Positions 1 to 4,716 of a stretch of 5,150 nucleotides of DNA are shown here, piece after piece. The DNA is taken from assembly GCA_003649695.1 (NCBI GenBank), contig QMSR01000069.1, positions 1-5,150 on the forward strand, in the 5' to 3' direction. The position numbers and the translations under genes are program-made. The stretch's first letter is position 1. Each line of letters starts with the position of its first letter. The stretch is from Thermoplasmata archaeon (GTDB lineage: Archaea > Thermoplasmatota > Thermoplasmata > Thermoplasmatales > B87-G9). The notes beneath the pieces are model-generated. The model was not told the origin of the DNA and did not search any database. It saw only the letters and a list, made by a program, of their open reading frames with translations.

Positions 1-1
1 T

Positions 2-265
2 ATCGCCTACGGCAGCGACATTCCAGCAGCGAGGGAGGCCATCATGGGAGCGCTCAGGTCCCACCCTCTAGTCCTCGAGAATCCCGAGCCGGAGGTGTAC
101 GTGGAGGAGCTGGGGGATTCGGCCATAGTGCTCAGGGTCAGGGCCTGGGCCCCGACGAAGGTTTGGTTCCCCGTCAAGAAGGAGCTCGTAGAACTCGTTT
201 ACAGGACCCTGGTGGAGAGGGGCTTCGAGATCCCGTTCCCGCAGATGGACGTGCACCTGAAGTGA
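2..265 (+). CDS. mscS: MscS-family small-conductance mechanosensitive channel, C-terminal part (5' end outside window)
   Basis: The frame is open from the left edge, so only the last 87 residues are visible. They match the C-terminal alpha/beta domain of MscS channels. An IAYGSDIPAAREAI segment (visible residues 1-14) is followed by HPLVLENPEPEVYVEELGDS (21-40), a beta strand LRVRAW, an amphipathic helix, and the ending IPFPQMDVHLK (78-87). By family knowledge this domain forms the cytoplasmic vestibule of a homo-heptameric channel that opens under membrane tension to release solutes in hypo-osmotic shock; the pore helices lie upstream of the window. The ATG at 44 lies inside the conserved domain and is not a start. 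The stop TGA abuts the stop of the convergent eL40 gene. Family assignment is sure; the exact paralogue and ion preference are not. Confidence 0.93.
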   Translation: MAYGSDIPAAREAIMGALRSHPLVLENPEPEVYVEELGDSAIVLRVRAWAPTKVWFPVKKELVELVYRTLVERGFEIPFPQMDVHLK

Positions 266-268
266 TCA
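263..268. other. Convergent stop-to-stop junction TGATCA (mscS / eL40)
   Basis: TGA at 263-265 ends the channel gene on the plus strand, and TCA at 266-268 is the TGA stop of eL40 on the minus strand. No base separates the genes, and together they form the palindrome TGATCA. The same arrangement recurs at 666-671 and 4711-4716. Each transcript must therefore end inside the opposite gene or by another mechanism. Confidence 0.9.
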
Positions 269-415
269 GCGCCCGGCCCTGCGCTCGATGTGCTTGGGCC
301 TGAGGTCCCTGGAGTGGCACCTCCTGCACCTAGTGGCATTCCAGGCGTTGAGGGCTCCGCACTTCATGCACACCTTCTTCTTCAGCCTCCTCTCCACGGC
401 CTCGGGGAACCTCAT
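266..415 (-). CDS. rpl40e: 50S ribosomal protein L40e (eL40)
   Basis: This 49-codon gene encodes the archaeal form of eL40, a small basic zinc-ribbon protein of the large ribosomal subunit; in eukaryotes the orthologue is made as a ubiquitin fusion. The protein begins MRFPEAVERRLKKKV. It carries a four-cysteine zinc site C16-x2-C19 ... C30-x2-C33, with GALNAWNATR between the pairs, and ends in a basic RPKHIERRAGR tail. Length and cysteine spacing are as expected for archaeal eL40. The ATG start (complement of 413-415) lies about 27 bp downstream of a TTTATA box on the minus strand, which suggests a leaderless or very short-leader transcript. A GGTG at 420-423 could also act as a weak ribosome site. 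The gene is divergent from the small membrane protein gene and convergent with mscS. Confidence 0.95.
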   Translation of the reverse strand: MRFPEAVERRLKKKVCMKCGALNAWNATRCRRCHSRDLRPKHIERRAGR

Positions 416-439
416 TTCCCACCGATAAGGGGAATTCGG

Positions 440-445
440 TATAAA
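440..445 (-). promoter_or_regulatory. TATA box for eL40
   Basis: TATAAA on the plus strand reads TTTATA on the minus strand, the classical archaeal box A. Its centre is about 27.5 bp from the first base of the eL40 ATG. Since archaeal transcription starts about 25-27 bp downstream of the box, the mRNA should begin at or next to the start codon. Confidence 0.7.
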
Positions 446-452
446 GACCTAA

Positions 453-460
453 TTTTTTAT
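453..460 (+). promoter_or_regulatory. TATA-like box for the small membrane protein gene
   Basis: The T-rich TTTTTTAT lies about 26.5 bp (centre to start) before the ATG at 483. There is no Shine-Dalgarno-like purine run between box and start, which fits a leaderless transcript. The 3' half overlaps the right arm of the inverted repeat TTATCGG, so a repressor bound there could block TBP. Confidence 0.6.
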
Positions 461-482
461 CGGGACGGTCGATATTCGGTCG

Positions 483-668
483 ATGGCAGAGGCCAAGAAG
501 GGCAAGAAGCGCAAGTTCGGCGCGCAGCTGAAGCAGGCGCTCAGGAAGGGCATGAAGCCCGTGGTCAGGTTTTTCTCCAACCACACGACCCTCCTCTACT
601 TCATACTCCTAATAGCCTACGTAATGACCCTGATCTACATCCTGTACCGCATGTACGGCTATGCCTGA
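483..668 (+). CDS. Small single-pass membrane protein of unknown function (61 aa)
   Basis: I do not recognise the family. The N-terminal 28 residues are strongly basic (KKGKKRK at 5-11, RKGMK at 21-25) and likely amphipathic. A single hydrophobic segment follows at about residues 36-55 (TLLYFILLIAYVMTLIYILY), with a short aromatic tail RMYGYA. By the positive-inside rule the basic part should be cytoplasmic and the tail outside. The ATG is the first start in frame and sits about 26 bp after a TATA-like box. Codon use is like its neighbours, and the stop abuts the cobO stop, so the reading frame defines a gene border consistent with the rest of the map. Size and topology recall archaeal SecE or Sec61-beta, but the motifs of those families are not evident. 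I infer a real gene of unknown role. Confidence 0.72.
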   Translation: MAEAKKGKKRKFGAQLKQALRKGMKPVVRFFSNHTTLLYFILLIAYVMTLIYILYRMYGYA

Positions 669-671
669 TCA
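666..671. other. Convergent stop-to-stop junction TGATCA (small membrane protein / cobO)
   Basis: TGA at 666-668 stops the plus-strand membrane protein gene, and TCA at 669-671 is the TGA stop of cobO on the minus strand. This is the second of three zero-gap convergent junctions with the identical palindrome. Confidence 0.9.
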
Positions 672-1181
672 GTACTCTATGCCCTCCCTCGCCGTGACCC
701 CGCTGTCGTAGTAGTGTTTAACCTTTCTCATCTCGGTTACCAGATCCGCCTTCTCAATCAGCCTCGGAGAGGCCTTCCTGCCGGTGATCACGATCTCCAC
801 CTTGTCCCTGTATGCGTCTATGAAATCCAGGAGATCGTCCTCGTCCAGGACGCCGAAGTAAACGGCCACCGCCGCCTCGTCCAGGACTATTATGTCGTAC
901 TTCCCGGACTCGGCCCCCTCCCTGGCAAGGGCCATGGCCTTAGATATTTCCTCCAGGAGCTCGGGGGGTCTCTCCCCCTTTCTTATGAACCTCCTGATGC
1001 CGAACTGCCTCACCTCTATCAGCGGGTTCTCCTTGGCCGCCTGGTACTCCCCGTATTCCCATTTCTTCATGAACTGTATTATGAGGCTCCTCTTCCCCCA
1101 CCCCGAGGCCCTGAAGGCGAGGCCAAGCGCTGCCGTGGTCTTCCCCTTCCCGTCGCCGTAGTAGAGGTGGACGTAACCCAT
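669..1181 (-). CDS. cobO: Cob(I)yrinic acid a,c-diamide / corrinoid adenosyltransferase, CobO/CobA/BtuR type
   Basis: This 170-residue protein transfers the 5'-deoxyadenosyl group of ATP to the reduced cobalt of corrinoids, making adenosylcobamide in de novo synthesis or B12 salvage in the cytoplasm. It starts MGYVHLYYGDGKGKTTAALG with the family's P-loop at residues 9-16 and QFMK at 36-39. It has a Walker B-like IIVLDE (97-102) and ITGR (132-135). The family C-terminal block covers residues 142-170, with ADLVTEM, KHYYDSG and the typical ending AREGIEY. Length is close to the family norm. The ATG follows the TGA stop of the glycosyltransferase with no spacer (TGAATG), and a GGGGTG ribosome site lies within the end of that gene, so translation is probably coupled. 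No other cobalamin gene is in the window, so salvage versus full synthesis cannot be told. Confidence 0.95.
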   Translation of the reverse strand: MGYVHLYYGDGKGKTTAALGLAFRASGWGKRSLIIQFMKKWEYGEYQAAKENPLIEVRQFGIRRFIRKGERPPELLEEISKAMALAREGAESGKYDIIVLDEAAVAVYFGVLDEDDLLDFIDAYRDKVEIVITGRKASPRLIEKADLVTEMRKVKHYYDSGVTAREGIEY

Positions 1182-2312
1182 TCACGCCACCCCATAGAGT
1201 TCCAGCAGCTTCGGAATCACCACGTCCCATGAATACTTTTTCAGGACGGTCCTTCTCCCCTCCTTACCCAAACTTGTTGCCAGATCGGGATCCCCGAGGA
1301 CCGTCTCCAGGGCACTGGAGAGTGCCCCAACGTCCCCGGCCGGGACCAGGATCCCCGTCCTACCGTCCTCCACGATCTCGGCCATGCCGCCAGTCGCCGA
1401 GGCGATCACAGGCCTTCCGGACGCCATTGCCTCCAGTACAACGGAGGGGGCCGACTCGGGCCTGAGCGAGGGCACCACGACCACGTCGGAGGCGGCGTAG
1501 TAGTAGGGTAGGGCCTCATCGGAGACGTGACCTGCGAAGGATACCCTCCCCTCCATTCCGAGGATCCTGACCATCGACCTGAGCGTTGGTAGGTAGTGCC
1601 CCCTACCCACGATGACCACACGCCCTTCGGGGATTCTCTTGGCGGCCGCTAGGAGGATGCCGGGCCCCTTCCCCTTAGTAACTCTCCCCACAAAGAGGAT
1701 GACCTTACCGTTGAGGCCCAGGGCCTCCTTGGCCCCTTCGGGGTCCATGGGCCTGAATCTCCTCGCGTCGACTGCGTTGGGGATCCTCACCACCTCCGCG
1801 TCCGGGCAGATCTCCCGGACGAGCCTCTCCGAGCTCGAGGATACCGCTATCACAGGCCTGGAGGCCCCGAGCGCCCTCCTCACCCACGGGACGATGCCCG
1901 CGAACCTGGCTACGATCTCCAGTCCGAGTTCGAGGCTAGTGTGGGTGGTGAGGAGCGAGCGCATCCCCAGCCTCGAAGCGGAGATCACGGCATTGGTCGG
2001 GATCCTAGAGAAGATGTGGTGCCCGTGCACCACGTCTGGCTCCTCCTCCTTTAGGAGGTCGGAGATTTTCCTCCTGAGGAAGGGGCTCAGATTGAGGTTC
2101 GTCATCGGATCCTCGGGCCCGGGGAGGCCGATGACCCTGAACCCCCGCGACCTGAGGTAGTCTCCCTTCCCGGCGAGGACGGAGACCTCGTGGCCCATTC
2201 GGGAGAGGTGGGAGGCCAGCTCCGCAACGTGGGTCACCACGCCTCCCCCGAGGGAGAGGAGGCCGGAGGTGGTGCTCCCCCACTCGGTGGCAAGGAGGAT
2301 CCTCACGCCCAT
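1182..2312 (-). CDS. GT4-family (GT-B fold) glycosyltransferase
   Basis: This 376-residue retaining-type glycosyltransferase resembles the PIG-A/GT4 group and probably moves a sugar from a nucleotide-sugar to a lipid, glycan or small-molecule acceptor on the cytoplasmic side. The acceptor cannot be read from the sequence. Counting from the ATG, the N-terminal domain has a GGGVVTHV loop (about 22-29), DVVHGHH (93-99) and TTHT (122-125). The hinge has RIPNAVD (176-182). The C-terminal domain begins with LFVGRVTKGKG (206-216, with the usual R and K phosphate contacts) and ends with the E-x7-E motif (E286 and E294 in PESAPSVVLEAMASG), followed by GGMAEIVEDGRTGILV. No membrane segment or signal peptide is seen. 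A TTG one codon upstream (2313-2315) could serve as the start instead. It is the first gene of a two-gene unit with cobO; the functions show no clear link. Confidence 0.92.
   Translation of the reverse strand: MGVRILLATEWGSTTSGLLSLGGGVVTHVAELASHLSRMGHEVSVLAGKGDYLRSRGFRVIGLPGPEDPMTNLNLSPFLRRKISDLLKEEEPDVVHGHHIFSRIPTNAVISASRLGMRSLLTTHTSLELGLEIVARFAGIVPWVRRALGASRPVIAVSSSSERLVREICPDAEVVRIPNAVDARRFRPMDPEGAKEALGLNGKVILFVGRVTKGKGPGILLAAAKRIPEGRVVIVGRGHYLPTLRSMVRILGMEGRVSFAGHVSDEALPYYYAASDVVVVPSLRPESAPSVVLEAMASGRPVIASATGGMAEIVEDGRTGILVPAGDVGALSSALETVLGDPDLATSLGKEGRRTVLKKYSWDVVIPKLLELYGVA
1188..1193 (-). promoter_or_regulatory. Shine-Dalgarno-like site of cobO
   Basis: On the minus strand GGGGTG ends 6 bases before the cobO ATG and is close to the archaeal consensus GGAGGTG. 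It is embedded in the last codons of the glycosyltransferase gene. It is the only reasonably placed ribosome site in the window and supports this start and cotranscription, since operon-internal genes in leaderless archaea typically use such sites. Confidence 0.6.
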
Positions 2313-2350
2313 CAACCTACTTTAACGCTAATAATGATGGTAATGCCGAA
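2313..2350. promoter_or_regulatory. Compact divergent promoter region between the glycosyltransferase and coaD-DUF84
   Basis: This AT-rich 38-bp gap (35 bp if the glycosyltransferase uses the upstream TTG) must hold both promoters. Toward coaD a TTTAAC box (2321-2326) is well placed. Toward the glycosyltransferase the best AT-rich element, ATTATTAG on the minus strand (2328-2335), lies only about 20 bp from the ATG, and no box at the usual distance is convincing. The two RNA polymerase footprints would overlap, so the two units may compete. Confidence 0.55.
2321..2326 (+). promoter_or_regulatory. TATA-like box for coaD-DUF84
   Basis: TTTAAC is centred about 27.5 bp before the TTG start at 2351, with no purine-rich ribosome site near that start. 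The spacing predicts a leaderless mRNA beginning at the TTG and supports that codon as the start, although it is not ATG. Confidence 0.5.
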
Positions 2351-3385
2351 TTGAAGGTAGCCGTCGCGGGGACCTTCCAGCGCTTCCATAGGGCCCATGA
2401 GATCCTGTTGGGCGTCGCCGCCTCCAGGCCGGGGAAGCTCCTGGTGGGGGTCACCACCACCGAGTTCGCGCAGAAGTTCAAGCCCTACCGCGTGAGGCCC
2501 TACGAGGAGAGGGCCGAGAGGGTCAGGGAGTTCCTGAGGGGCCTGAAAGAGGACTTCGAGATCATCCCTTTGGAGGACAGGTATGGACCGGCGGTGGCGG
2601 ACCCCGATATTAGGGTCCTCGTCGTGAGCCCGGAGACGTACAGGGTCGGGAAGGAGATCAACGCCCTTAGGAGGGCGGCCGGCCTGAGGCCCATGGAGCT
2701 GGTGAGGATCCCCCTGATCCTGGAGGAGGGCGGCCTCCCCCTGAGCTCCAGGATGCTGGAGTGGGGCCTCGTGGACAGGGAGGGCAGGAGGCTCAGGCCC
2801 GTGAGGGTAGCGGTCGCCTCCGATAACCCCGTAAAGGTGAGGTCCGTGAGGAGGGCCTTCTCCCGCTTCCTCAAGGGGGTCGAGGTGGAGCTCCTCGAGA
2901 GACCCGTCGATACCGGCATCCCCCCCGAGCCCGTGGGGGAGGAGGTGATGGCGGGCGCGCTCCTGAGGGCGGCCAAGGCCCTGGGGGACGTGGACTACTC
3001 CGTCGGGCCCGAGGCCGGCCTCGTACGCCTGGCGGGCTCCGACCTGTGGGTAGACGTCCAGGTGACGGCCATCGCCGACAGGATCGGCTACGTCACCCTA
3101 GGCAGCAGCCCCGGCTTCGAGTACCCGAGGGCCGTGACCATCAAGGCGCTGAAGGGGAAGGAGGTCGGGAGCATCATGAAGGAGAAGCTGGGGTACGAGG
3201 TCTCGAGGGCCGAGGGAGCGATAGGCTTCTACTCCATGGGGCTCATGGACAGGGTCGAGTTCTCGGAGAAATCGGTCCTGATGGCGCTGGTTCCCAGGAT
3301 CTCGGCCCAGGAGTACTTCCCCTGGAGGAGGCTCAATTCGGTGCTGAAACGGATAAAAGGACCCGCAACCATTGCTAAAACATGA
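2351..3385 (+). CDS. coaD: Bifunctional phosphopantetheine adenylyltransferase (archaeal CoaD) fused to DUF84/YjjX-type NTPase
   Basis: The protein has 344 residues in two domains. Residues 1-150 are archaeal CoaD, which joins ATP and 4'-phosphopantetheine to give dephospho-CoA. It shows KVAVAGTFQRFHRAH (2-16), VSPETYRVGKEIN (92-104), GLRPMELVRIPLI (111-123) and LSSRM (131-135). The first signature reads HRAH at 13-16, where the superfamily has HxGH, so the glycine is alanine. Residues 151-325 match the DUF84/YjjX inosine/xanthosine triphosphatase family: SDNPVKVRSVRRAF (157-170), VDTGIPPEPVGEEVMAGA (186-203), VGPEAGL (218-224) and EGAIGFYSMG (288-297). That family removes deaminated purine NTPs. 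The start is TTG at 2351; the ATG at 2343 is out of frame, and the family begins at this strand. Such CoaD fusions are, from memory, known in Thermoplasmata. The stop overlaps the next gene in ATGA. Confidence 0.93.
   Translation: MKVAVAGTFQRFHRAHEILLGVAASRPGKLLVGVTTTEFAQKFKPYRVRPYEERAERVREFLRGLKEDFEIIPLEDRYGPAVADPDIRVLVVSPETYRVGKEINALRRAAGLRPMELVRIPLILEEGGLPLSSRMLEWGLVDREGRRLRPVRVAVASDNPVKVRSVRRAFSRFLKGVEVELLERPVDTGIPPEPVGEEVMAGALLRAAKALGDVDYSVGPEAGLVRLAGSDLWVDVQVTAIADRIGYVTLGSSPGFEYPRAVTIKALKGKEVGSIMKEKLGYEVSRAEGAIGFYSMGLMDRVEFSEKSVLMALVPRISAQEYFPWRRLNSVLKRIKGPATIAKT
3353..3358 (+). promoter_or_regulatory. Internal TATA-like box for the ssnA-type gene
   Basis: ATAAAA, preceded by an A-rich GAAAC that could be a BRE, is centred about 26.5 bp before the ATG at 3382, inside the last codons of the coaD-DUF84 gene. 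No ribosome site precedes that ATG. This suggests a leaderless transcript of the hydrolase gene in addition to, or instead of, read-through from upstream. Confidence 0.5.
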
Positions 3386-4713
3386 TCGTAACAGGCAGGT
3401 ACGTCGTTGTCGATCCGGCGGCGACGAAGATCGTCAGGGACGGTGCCGTCCTCATCGAGGACAACGTCGTGAGGCAGGTTGGGCCGAGGGAGGAGGTACT
3501 GAGGGGGAACCCGGGGCACGAGGTGCTCGACTACCCTAGGGGCGTAGTCCTCCCCGGCCTCATCTGCGCCCACTGTCACGCCTACGGGGCCTTCGCCCGC
3601 GGGGCGCCCTTCAGGGCCAGCCCCACCAGGTTCGTCGAGATCCTTGAGCAGATCTGGTGGCACCTGGACAAGCGCCTGACGCTGGAGGACACGTACTACA
3701 GCGGCCTGGTCACAGCCATAGAGGCGGTAAAGCACGGAACTACCCTCATGTTCGACCACCACGCGTCCCCCTACCACATCAGGGGGAGCCTGTCCAGGCT
3801 GGAGGAGGCCTTCCGCAGGGTCGGCGTCAGGGCCAACATAGCCTATGAGGTCTCCGACAGGGACGGGGAGGAGAGGGCCCTGGAGGGCATCAGGGAGAAC
3901 GTGGAATTCATAAAGGCCCACAAGGGGGATGAGTTCATAACCGGTTCCTTCGGGCTCCACGCCCAGCTCACCCTCAGCGACGAGACCCTGGAGAGGTGCG
4001 TCGAGGCGGCGGAGGGCCTGGACACCGGCTTCCACATCCACGCCGCCGAGGGCATAGAGGACCTCATGGACTCCCTCAGGAAGTCCGGCAGGAGGGTCAT
4101 AGAGAGGCTCCACGCCCACGGGATCCTGGGGCCAAAGACCATTGCCGTCCACTGCGTCCACGCGAATGACAGGGAACTAATGATTCTCAGGGACACCGGG
4201 ACCCACTGCGTCCACAACCCTGAGAGCAACATGAACAACGCCGTTGGCGTCGCGCCGGTCGTCAGGGCGATGCAGCTGGGCCTCAGGCCGAAGCTGGGGA
4301 CGGACGGCTTCACCATGGACATGTTCAGGGAGGCCAAGGTGGCGTACGTGCTTCACAAGCTACACCTCGCGGATCCAAGGGTCATGCCAGCGCCGGACGT
4401 CCTCAGGATGCTCTACGCGAACAACGCGGAGCTGGCGGCCGCCTACTTTCCGAGGCCCGTGGGCGTCATAAAGGAGGGGGCCTTCGCGGACCTCGTCGTC
4501 CTGGACTACGACCCGTATACCCCGATGGACGAGGGCAACTTCCCCGGTCACTTCATCTTCGGCATGGATTCCTCGCACGTCCGCACCGTCGTCGTGGACG
4601 GCAGGATCGTGGTCGAGGACAGGGTCCTCAAGACCGTCGACGAGGCAAAGGTCATGGAGGAGGCCAGGAAGGTCGCTCAGAGGCTCTGGGACAGGCTCTA
4701 CGAGCCACCGTGA
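3382..4713 (+). CDS. ssnA: SsnA-type putative aminohydrolase (amidohydrolase superfamily)
   Basis: This 443-residue protein is a TIM-barrel metal hydrolase with near block-by-block similarity to bacterial SsnA. Shared blocks are FVEILEQIWWHLDKRLTLED (84-103), HGTTLMFDHHASP (118-130), YEVSDRDGEE (155-164), FGLHAQLTLSDETLE (190-204), HNPESNMNNAVG (278-289) and LGTDGFTMDMF (305-315). The metal and catalytic residues look intact: HxH at 64-66, H220 and E223 in FHIHAAE, H257 in VHCVH, and D308. Bacterial SsnA lies in selenium-dependent purine/urate catabolism clusters and is presumed to hydrolyse or deaminate a heterocyclic intermediate; its substrate is not settled to my knowledge. No xanthine dehydrogenase or selenium gene is visible here. 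The start overlaps the coaD-DUF84 stop (ATGA) with no ribosome site but a well-spaced TATA-like box. The relation to related guanine-type deaminases is close enough that the substrate stays open. Confidence 0.92.
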   Translation: MIVTGRYVVVDPAATKIVRDGAVLIEDNVVRQVGPREEVLRGNPGHEVLDYPRGVVLPGLICAHCHAYGAFARGAPFRASPTRFVEILEQIWWHLDKRLTLEDTYYSGLVTAIEAVKHGTTLMFDHHASPYHIRGSLSRLEEAFRRVGVRANIAYEVSDRDGEERALEGIRENVEFIKAHKGDEFITGSFGLHAQLTLSDETLERCVEAAEGLDTGFHIHAAEGIEDLMDSLRKSGRRVIERLHAHGILGPKTIAVHCVHANDRELMILRDTGTHCVHNPESNMNNAVGVAPVVRAMQLGLRPKLGTDGFTMDMFREAKVAYVLHKLHLADPRVMPAPDVLRMLYANNAELAAAYFPRPVGVIKEGAFADLVVLDYDPYTPMDEGNFPGHFIFGMDSSHVRTVVVDGRIVVEDRVLKTVDEAKVMEEARKVAQRLWDRLYEPP

Positions 4714-4716
4714 TCA
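4711..4716. other. Convergent stop-to-stop junction TGATCA (ssnA / rtcA)
   Basis: TGA at 4711-4713 stops the hydrolase gene on the plus strand, and TCA at 4714-4716 is the TGA stop of rtcA on the minus strand. This is the third convergent pair in the window with exactly the same zero-gap palindrome. Confidence 0.9.

Larger units (their letters stand above)
416..482. promoter_or_regulatory. Divergent promoter region between eL40 and the small membrane protein gene
   Basis: This 67-bp AT-rich gap between two divergent genes is the longest non-coding stretch in the window. It holds one TATA-like box for each direction and a perfect 7-bp inverted repeat, CCGATAA (422-428) and TTATCGG (457-463), centred near 442.5. 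The motif ATTCGGT occurs twice in direct orientation (434-440 and 474-480). No RNA gene or open frame is apparent. Confidence 0.75.

Noticed and set aside
483..668. SecE or Sec61-beta identity for the small membrane protein
   Set aside because: Size and topology fit, but I cannot see the conserved residues of either family, so I left it unnamed.
290..697. A 135-codon plus-strand frame covering eL40 and the small membrane protein
   Set aside because: It runs antisense through the eL40 zinc ribbon and in another frame through the membrane protein gene; proline-rich low-complexity product without any domain.
717..729. T-rich stretch downstream of the small membrane protein as a transcription terminator
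   Set aside because: The run TTTAACCTTTCTC is interrupted, short and fully explained by cobO codons; not better than background.
785..790. Fourth TGATCA copy
   Set aside because: It lies inside cobO and encodes V-I-T of the conserved VITGR block, so it is not a gene junction.
714..1232. A 172-codon plus-strand frame opposite cobO
   Set aside because: Shadow of the CobO coding sequence, whose P-loop and C-terminal motifs are unambiguous on the other strand.
2328..2335. ATTATTAG as the TATA box of the glycosyltransferase-cobO unit
   Set aside because: It is only about 20 bp from the ATG, too near for the usual 26-28 bp, so I mention it only in the promoter region entry.
2333..2339. ATGATGG resembling the C box of a C/D guide RNA
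   Set aside because: One base off consensus and no CTGA D box or internal C'/D' pair within a normal distance; it lies in a promoter gap.
3229..4161. A 310-codon open frame on the minus strand opposite the SsnA-type gene
   Set aside because: It lies antisense to a strongly recognisable protein, has the G/P/V/D-rich composition typical of antisense frames in GC-rich genes, and shows no known motif.
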